Assembly: GCA_937913075.1 (NCBI GenBank)
Contig: CALEPU010000052.1
Coordinates: 1-9,336 of the forward strand
Direction of reading: 5' to 3'
DNA length: 9,336 nucleotides
From: an uncultured Clostridia bacterium
GTDB lineage: Bacteria > Bacillota > Clostridia > Christensenellales > CAG-138
Part shown: positions 5,544-9,336 of the stretch, piece after piece
How the letters are laid out: every line of letters starts with the position of its first letter
Numbering within the stretch: the first letter of the stretch is position 1
Notes under the pieces: model-generated
Seen by the model: the letters and a program-made list of their open reading frames with translations, nothing else
Told to the model about the DNA's origin: nothing
Databases searched by the model: none
Program-made: the position numbers and the translations under genes

Positions 5544-6098
5544 ATGGAAAACATTGTTTTGGACACGATACTCGCAAGGAGCTCCGTCAGGGCATACTCT
5601 GACGAGGCTTTGACGAATGAGCAGCTCTCGGCGCTTAAAAAGGCCGCGCTCGCATCGCCCACGGCGATGAACAGGCAGACACAGAGGTTTATTTTTGTGA
5701 CCGACGCCGCAAAGCGCACGGAGCTTGAAAAGGGGATTTTTGACAGCATTTTACGCAATGGCGATCCCGATTTCGCCGAGCGCATGAGGTCGCGCGGAGG
5801 CAGGATCACCTACGGCGCTCCGTTGGTCGTTATAATCTGCGCTGCGCCTGCGCATTTTGCGCGGGTCGACGCGGGCATTGCCGTGGAAAACCTTGCACTG
5901 GCTGCCAAGTCGCTTGGGCTCGACAGCGTCATACTCGGTATGCCGGAAGGCGCTTTTACAGGCGACGAGGGCAAAGCCATGCGTGAGAGCTTCGGCTTCC
6001 CCGATGGCTACGAATTCTGCATCGCAATATCCATAGGTCACAGGGCCATGGATAAGGAGCCGCACGCCTGGGACGAGAGCCACGTTATCGAGCTCTAA
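5544..6098 (+). CDS. Nitroreductase family FMN-dependent oxidoreductase
   Basis: A 184-residue flavoprotein of the nitroreductase fold, which uses FMN and NAD(P)H to reduce nitro compounds, quinones or related substrates in the cytoplasm. The family signatures are present: A11-R-S-S-V-R16 near the N-terminus for FMN phosphate binding, A37-S-P-T-A-M-N43-R-Q45 for the isoalloxazine contact, D109-A-G-I-A-V-E-N116-L as the core helix, L-G-L-D-S-V-I-L-G (124-132), and the closing I-G-H motif (164-166). The length is typical of the short single-domain group. ATG 5544 is chosen because GGAGG (5532-5536) lies 7 nt upstream and the promoter lies between it and the alternative start at 5415. The physiological substrate cannot be told. 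The gene appears monocistronic. Confidence 0.93.
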   Translation: MENIVLDTILARSSVRAYSDEALTNEQLSALKKAALASPTAMNRQTQRFIFVTDAAKRTELEKGIFDSILRNGDPDFAERMRSRGGRITYGAPLVVIICAAPAHFARVDAGIAVENLALAAKSLGLDSVILGMPEGAFTGDEGKAMRESFGFPDGYEFCIAISIGHRAMDKEPHAWDESHVIEL

Positions 6099-6159
6099 GG
6101 AGCATTGTAAAAGCAACGGGGCTGTTGCATTAAGCATTTATTTGAGACAAAGCTCACAG

Positions 6160-6201
6160 AAACAAGCATGGCGCGATTTTACACCAGCCATGCTTGTTTT
6201 T
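6160..6201 (+). terminator. Strong hairpin terminator for the nitroreductase gene, inside the foldback element
   Basis: AAACAAGCATGGC (6160-6172) and GCCATGCTTGTTT (6187-6199) form a perfect 13-bp stem with a 14-nt loop; the T-run at 6197-6201 overlaps the end of the stem. It lies about 60 nt after the nitroreductase stop and is the only terminator candidate there. Confidence 0.72.
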
Positions 6202-6219
6202 CTAACGGTATTGATTTAG

Positions 6220-6450
6220 CGAATTGCGAGTGATTTTACGGCAGCTTCGCTGCCGACCCCATGTCAAACTGCCGCTCCAAAGTCGCGGCAGATTTGCCAG
6301 ACGCACAGCCGCGGCGCGGCTGAAGCGCCCTGCGGATAGCGCGCCCCGCGAACGAATAACTCAGCGGGGGAAGCGCCGCTGACCCGCGGCAGCTCCCGTT
6401 GGTCGCGGCGAGCAAGCTCGCCAATCGTCTGCCGAAATTACTTGCGTTCG
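6220..6450. repeat. Subterminal inverted repeat enclosing four GC-rich palindromes
   Basis: The arm at 6220-6244 is imperfectly complementary to 6429-6450 (shared core: CGGCAG preceded by ATTT and a GCRAGTRATT-like stretch). Between them lie four perfect 7-bp hairpins: CGGCAGC/GCTGCCG (6239-6255, loop TTC), CAGCCGC/GCGGCTG (6306-6322, loop GGC), TCAGCGG/CCGCTGA (6361-6382) and GGCGAGC/GCTCGCC (6407-6422). The density of palindromes is much higher than in neighbouring coding DNA. Confidence 0.65.
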
Positions 6451-6551
6451 AGGACGACTGCTGCACGGAAGCTGCTTTTGCTCATTAATGCAACAGCCTC
6501 TGGCACGAGCGGCTTTGCCGCGAGTGACTGATGAGGGGATTTTCTCGGTAA

Positions 6552-7691
6552 CTATTTAGAAAAAGCAATTGCTTTATTTCTCCTGCCGGCGATTGCGCAA
6601 ATGAGCATCAGCGCTGCGCCCTCGAATAAAAGCAGCAGAGCAAAAAGCGGCTCACCCTTCGATGCTGCGATGAGCTGTCCCTGCGGAGTGCAGCGCGCGA
6701 TCACGCGAAGGGCGGGGGAGAGCGAAGCGAGATCCGCAAAGCAGCCGCCGGCGACAGATGTGATGAGCGCTATAAAGGGCGCGGCTATATCTATCCTGCC
6801 TGCGGCGTGAAGCCCGGAAAGCAAAAGGCAAAGCCCCGATATGCAGAAGGCGTATGCGGCGAGCCCGAGCGCGAACCAAAGGCTCTTCGCGGGGCAGAAT
6901 ACAAATGCCGCCGCGCCCGCCCCAAGCCCTGCGATATAAAGCGCAAGCGCGTCGCTCGAGAAAGCAAGCGTCCTGCCCTTTGGCAGTGAATACAGCCTTA
7001 AAGCAACGAGGCGCGAGGAGCCGTCGCCGAGCCGCTTTGAAAGGGTCAGCATGAGCAGCAGCAGCGCGAGCGCAGCCACTCCCTCATAGCAGGAATAGGC
7101 AGAGCCAAACAGCGCGTGCACGCCTGATTCGTCCTTGCTTCCGCCGTCCCATGTTTTCACGGTATAGAGGCGCGGCAGTTCAAATTCCATAATGTACTTG
7201 TATAAAAGCGAGACGTCATAGCCATCGGCGGCAAGCTCGCTCCGGGTCAATGCAAGCGTTCTCTGGGCAAGCAGTATGCCCGCCGCAGTCTCACGCAGAA
7301 GCTCCGCGGAAACTGCCCCGGGGGCAGTCACGAGTTCGATAAGACTGCCGGGCTCCTCGCTCACAAGCCTTGCGTCGTAATCCGCGTCAAGCACGAGCAG
7401 CACCTCGGCATGCCCGCGAAGAAGCTCATCCTCGCCGCCTTCACGGGAGTCACGTTCGATAACGCGCATCCCGTCCGCTGCGGCAAGCTCCTCGATAAAA
7501 TCAGCCGAAAGCTCTCCGCCGCACGCGTCATAAACGGCGCAGGTAACTTTTTCGGGCAACGAGGCCGAGGTAACGGCGCCGGTCGCCGCAAAGCACAAAG
7601 CAAGCAGCAGATAGGTAACGGGTATCATCGCCCTGCCGCCGAACATGGCGCAGAGCTTTTTTATTGCGGAGGCGAAACAGCTTCTTATCAT
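6552..7691 (-). CDS. ABC-2 type transporter permease (second, divergent subunit)
   Basis: A 379-residue membrane protein with the ABC-2 (type V exporter) permease layout: one N-terminal helix (about 22-40), a large extracytoplasmic domain (about 45-195), and about five C-terminal helices (203-217, 246-265, 271-292, 301-319, 348-368). It is the last gene of the ABC operon. ATG 7691 overlaps the upstream permease stop by 4 nt (ATGA), with a GGAAGGAGG ribosome binding site just before it. Compared with its partner it is more divergent: the usual L-P-x-x-x-Q...P-x-Y-Y segment before the last helices survives only as S-P-A-L-R...C-T-P-Q-G-Q (325-339). Together the two permeases probably form a heterodimer driven by the ATPase. 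The substrate is unknown; drug, peptide or lipid export are all possible. No clear terminator follows; a small GCGGC/GCCGC hairpin at 6509-6521 lacks a T-run. Confidence 0.82.
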   Translation of the reverse strand: MIRSCFASAIKKLCAMFGGRAMIPVTYLLLALCFAATGAVTSASLPEKVTCAVYDACGGELSADFIEELAAADGMRVIERDSREGGEDELLRGHAEVLLVLDADYDARLVSEEPGSLIELVTAPGAVSAELLRETAAGILLAQRTLALTRSELAADGYDVSLLYKYIMEFELPRLYTVKTWDGGSKDESGVHALFGSAYSCYEGVAALALLLLMLTLSKRLGDGSSRLVALRLYSLPKGRTLAFSSDALALYIAGLGAGAAAFVFCPAKSLWFALGLAAYAFCISGLCLLLSGLHAAGRIDIAAPFIALITSVAGGCFADLASLSPALRVIARCTPQGQLIAASKGEPLFALLLLFEGAALMLICAIAGRRNKAIAFSK

Positions 7692-8881
7692 TTAAGCCTC
7701 CTTCCCGCTCTGCGCGATAAGGCTCCGACGCAGGCGCCCGCAGCGGTCAAAACGGGTATCGAAAGCAGCGCCGGAGAAATTCCGCGCAGTATATCTGCGG
7801 CGCTCCTGCCGAGCTTTGCAGCGTAAACGCTCCTTGCGGTGTAGTACGGAAGGGTCAGCGAAGAAAGCTTCTGCACTCCCGCAGGCAACAGCCGGTAGGG
7901 GAATATCGCCCCGCCGACTATAAGCATTAAAAGCATCAGCATATTGCCGATAAGCTGCGCCCTCTGGGCATTGCGGCAGACGAGCGCAATTAACAAAAAC
8001 AGCGCAAATGAAGCGAAAAACAGTATTGCCATCGGCAGTACGAGCGCCCCTGCTCTCGGCACGCCCGCAGCAATAAATACCAAGGCAACGGGCAGCGCCG
8101 TCATAAAAAGCGAAGCAAGCAGCTTTGAGATAACGATAACGCCCAAGCTGCCGCCCGAAGCTTTAAGCCTTGAAGCTATGCCGAGCTCGGTCTCCTCATG
8201 CAGATTGCGCAGTACGCAAAGCGGTATGAACATCAAAAGCATCGAGCAAACGCCCGAGGCAAAGAAAAGCTTTGTTGAAGAGGCTTCGTCCGAGTAAAGC
8301 TCGCCGAGAGTAAAGTAGTCGAGCCTGCTGAGCGCCGCCTGCACCGAGGCTTCGGAGTAGGCGTAGTAGACCTCGTTAAGCTCGTCCCCGTCAAGCTCGC
8401 CGTAACGCACCTGCGCCGCGGCGTAAAACACGCGCTGGTTCTGCTCGATTATCCCCGCGAGCGAGGCGACTGCGCTGCGGACAGCCGCTGCCTCACGCGG
8501 CATTTCGGGGTTTAAAAGCAGTACCGTGTCGGTGTCCTGCATATCGTAAAGATCGTAGAAGAAATCCTTCGGTATCGTCACAACGGCGGCACAGCCCGAA
8601 GCGCAGAGCTCGTCGTCGCTGCGCCCCTTTGCGCTCCTAACCTCCGAAAACAGAGGCACGTTGCGGAGCTGACTCGTTAAAAGCTTGCTCATCATTGTGC
8701 CGTCCTCGTCGCGCACAGCTATCGCAAAAGGCTCCATATAGGTGCTGCCGCCGGCTAAACCGCTCATAAACGGCGTCATCAATAAAACGAGCAGCAAGGG
8801 CATTGCCAAATAAAGCAAGCCTCTAATGCCGCCGCCGAACACGAGCCTGATATCCTTTTTGATGCAGGCAAGCAGCTTCAT
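7688..8881 (-). CDS. ABC-2 type transporter permease
   Basis: A 397-residue permease with a basic N-terminal tail, one helix (21-43), an extracytoplasmic domain (about 45-203) and C-terminal helices at about 205-226, 247-272, 277-301, 309-328 and 371-388. The segment between the second and third helices reads H-E-E-T-E-L-G-I-A-S-R-L-K-A-S-G (228-243), the coupling region typical of ABC-2 exporters where it meets the ATPase. The later F-P-Y-R-L-L-P-A-G-V-Q...L-T-L-P-Y-Y-T-A-R (327-350) is the family's usual signature before the last helix. ATG 8881 overlaps the ATPase stop by one base (TGATG), and GGAGG lies 9 nt upstream. With the ATPase and the second permease it forms a translationally coupled exporter. 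Confidence 0.9.
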   Translation of the reverse strand: MKLLACIKKDIRLVFGGGIRGLLYLAMPLLLVLLMTPFMSGLAGGSTYMEPFAIAVRDEDGTMMSKLLTSQLRNVPLFSEVRSAKGRSDDELCASGCAAVVTIPKDFFYDLYDMQDTDTVLLLNPEMPREAAAVRSAVASLAGIIEQNQRVFYAAAQVRYGELDGDELNEVYYAYSEASVQAALSRLDYFTLGELYSDEASSTKLFFASGVCSMLLMFIPLCVLRNLHEETELGIASRLKASGGSLGVIVISKLLASLFMTALPVALVFIAAGVPRAGALVLPMAILFFASFALFLLIALVCRNAQRAQLIGNMLMLLMLIVGGAIFPYRLLPAGVQKLSSLTLPYYTARSVYAAKLGRSAADILRGISPALLSIPVLTAAGACVGALSRRAGRRLK

Positions 8882-9336
8882 CAGCGGATGCCTCCGTAAA
8901 TTTTGCCTTCTTTCAGGGTGACGATCCTGTTGCAGACGTTTTCAAGCTCGCCGGGCATGTGGCTTATCATCACCACAGCAGCGCCGCTGTCGCGCATTTC
9001 GCATATAGAGTGCAGCATTATGGAGACGCTTGCGGCGTCCGCGCCTGCCGTGGGCTCGTCCAACAGCAGAAGCTTGGGCGTCACAACGAGCGAAGCCGCC
9101 ATGTTGAGCCGCCGCTTCATGCCGCCGGAGTAGGTCTCGACCCTTTTATTCGCCTTGTTTTCCAATGCCATCAGCCGAAGAAGCGCGTTTATCCTTTCGG
9201 TCTTTGCTTTGCCGCGCAGACCGTAAACCTCCGCCCAGAAATCGAGGTTCTGCCTGCCCGTAAGAGTGGGATAGAGGGATATGTCCTGCGGCACGTAGCA
9301 TATGCTCCCCTCAACGCCGCGGGCAAGCCTGCGCTC
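8881..9336 (-). CDS. ABC transporter ATP-binding protein (N-terminal part cut by the right edge)
   Basis: The frame stays open to the window edge, giving the last 151 residues; the true start lies outside. The visible part has the Q-loop Y14-V-P-Q17-D-I-S-L-Y-P-T-L-T, the signature Y-S-G-G-M-K-R-R-L (69-77), Walker B L-L-L-L-D-E-P (89-95) with a D-loop A-G-A-D, and the switch histidine H126 (V-M-I-S-H). Walker A must lie beyond the edge. The sequence after the Q-loop (D-I-S-L-Y-P-T-L-T-G-R-Q-N-L) is typical of ATPases of ABC-2 drug and antibiotic exporters (CcmA/NatA type). It powers the two permeases encoded directly downstream. Confidence 0.95.
   Translation of the reverse strand, partial: ERRLARGVEGSICYVPQDISLYPTLTGRQNLDFWAEVYGLRGKAKTERINALLRLMALENKANKRVETYSGGMKRRLNMAASLVVTPKLLLLDEPTAGADAASVSIMLHSICEMRDSGAAVVMISHMPGELENVCNRIVTLKEGKIYGGIR

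Larger units (their letters stand above)
6118..6500. mobile_element. MITE-like foldback element, non-coding, about 380 bp
   Basis: The segment is bounded by an inverted repeat: GGCTGTTGCATTAA at 6120-6133 and its exact reverse complement at 6485-6498. Including one mismatch the match extends two more bases outward on each side (6118 and 6500). Further in, the arms stay imperfectly complementary (TGAG-CAAAGC-like near 6143-6153 against the reverse of 6471-6484; and 6220-6244 against 6429-6450). It carries no credible gene: an open frame on the minus strand at 6236-6466 has no ribosome binding site and low-complexity content. TGTTGCA-type ends occur in several insertion sequence families, so this could be a non-autonomous derivative, but the parent cannot be assigned. 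No target-site duplication is visible. A structured intergenic RNA is the main alternative. It accounts for most of the gene-free stretch 6099-6551. Confidence 0.55.

Noticed and set aside
6236..6466. Open minus-strand frame of 76 codons inside the foldback element
   Set aside because: It has no ribosome binding site, spans four palindromes, and its product is Ser/Ala/Arg-rich with no recognisable domain.
6110..6510. Target-site duplication around the foldback element
   Set aside because: The bases outside the inverted ends (AAGCAAC on the left, TGGCACG on the right) do not match as a direct repeat.
1..9336. CRISPR array, tRNA or rRNA gene, phage or toxin-antitoxin module
   Set aside because: No regularly spaced repeats, cloverleaf with CCA-type end, rRNA segment or recognisable module of these kinds was seen.

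Overview
The window looks like chromosomal DNA from a GC-rich, low-G+C-type-signal Firmicute, most likely a member of class Clostridia (Oscillospirales/Ruminococcaceae-like). The basis is strong AGGAGG-type ribosome binding sites, sigma-A promoters with extended -10 elements, dense overlapping operons, and the clustered ireB, ruvX and DUF1292 genes, which are typical of Firmicutes. This placement is inference; no rRNA or other taxonomic marker is present. All gene names rest on motif reading by eye.

Layout, left to right. (1) 1-276, minus strand: the 5' end of a single-pass membrane protein that runs off the left edge. (2) 277-522: an intergenic region holding a good plus-strand promoter and a possibly structured leader. 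(3) 523-2941, plus strand: a tight three-gene run of a CPBP-like integral membrane protein with a degenerate active site, a 194-aa protein that looks like an arginyl-tRNA synthetase stripped of its catalytic core, and a metallo-beta-lactamase-fold hydrolase, ending at a hairpin terminator. (4) 5162-3053, minus strand: a promoter followed by ireB, an aldo/keto reductase-ferredoxin fusion, ruvX and a DUF1292 gene. This is the familiar Firmicute ireB-ruvX-DUF1292 cluster with an oxidoreductase inserted by a translationally coupled GTGA overlap. (5) 5376-5206, minus strand: a 47-aa membrane miniprotein with its own terminator. (6) 5485-6098, plus strand: a nitroreductase with a near-consensus promoter. 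(7) 6118-6500: a non-coding foldback element of about 380 bp with matching inverted ends, MITE-like, carrying a strong terminator hairpin. (8) 9336-6552, minus strand: an ABC-2 export operon with an ATPase (5' end cut by the right edge) and two unlike permeases, coupled by 1-nt and 4-nt overlaps.

Most of the window is ordinary core and transport gene content. The parts most worth a second look are the ArgRS-like protein without a synthetase core at 1667-2251, its degenerate CPBP neighbour, the foldback element at 6118-6500, and the reductase inserted into the ireB operon.
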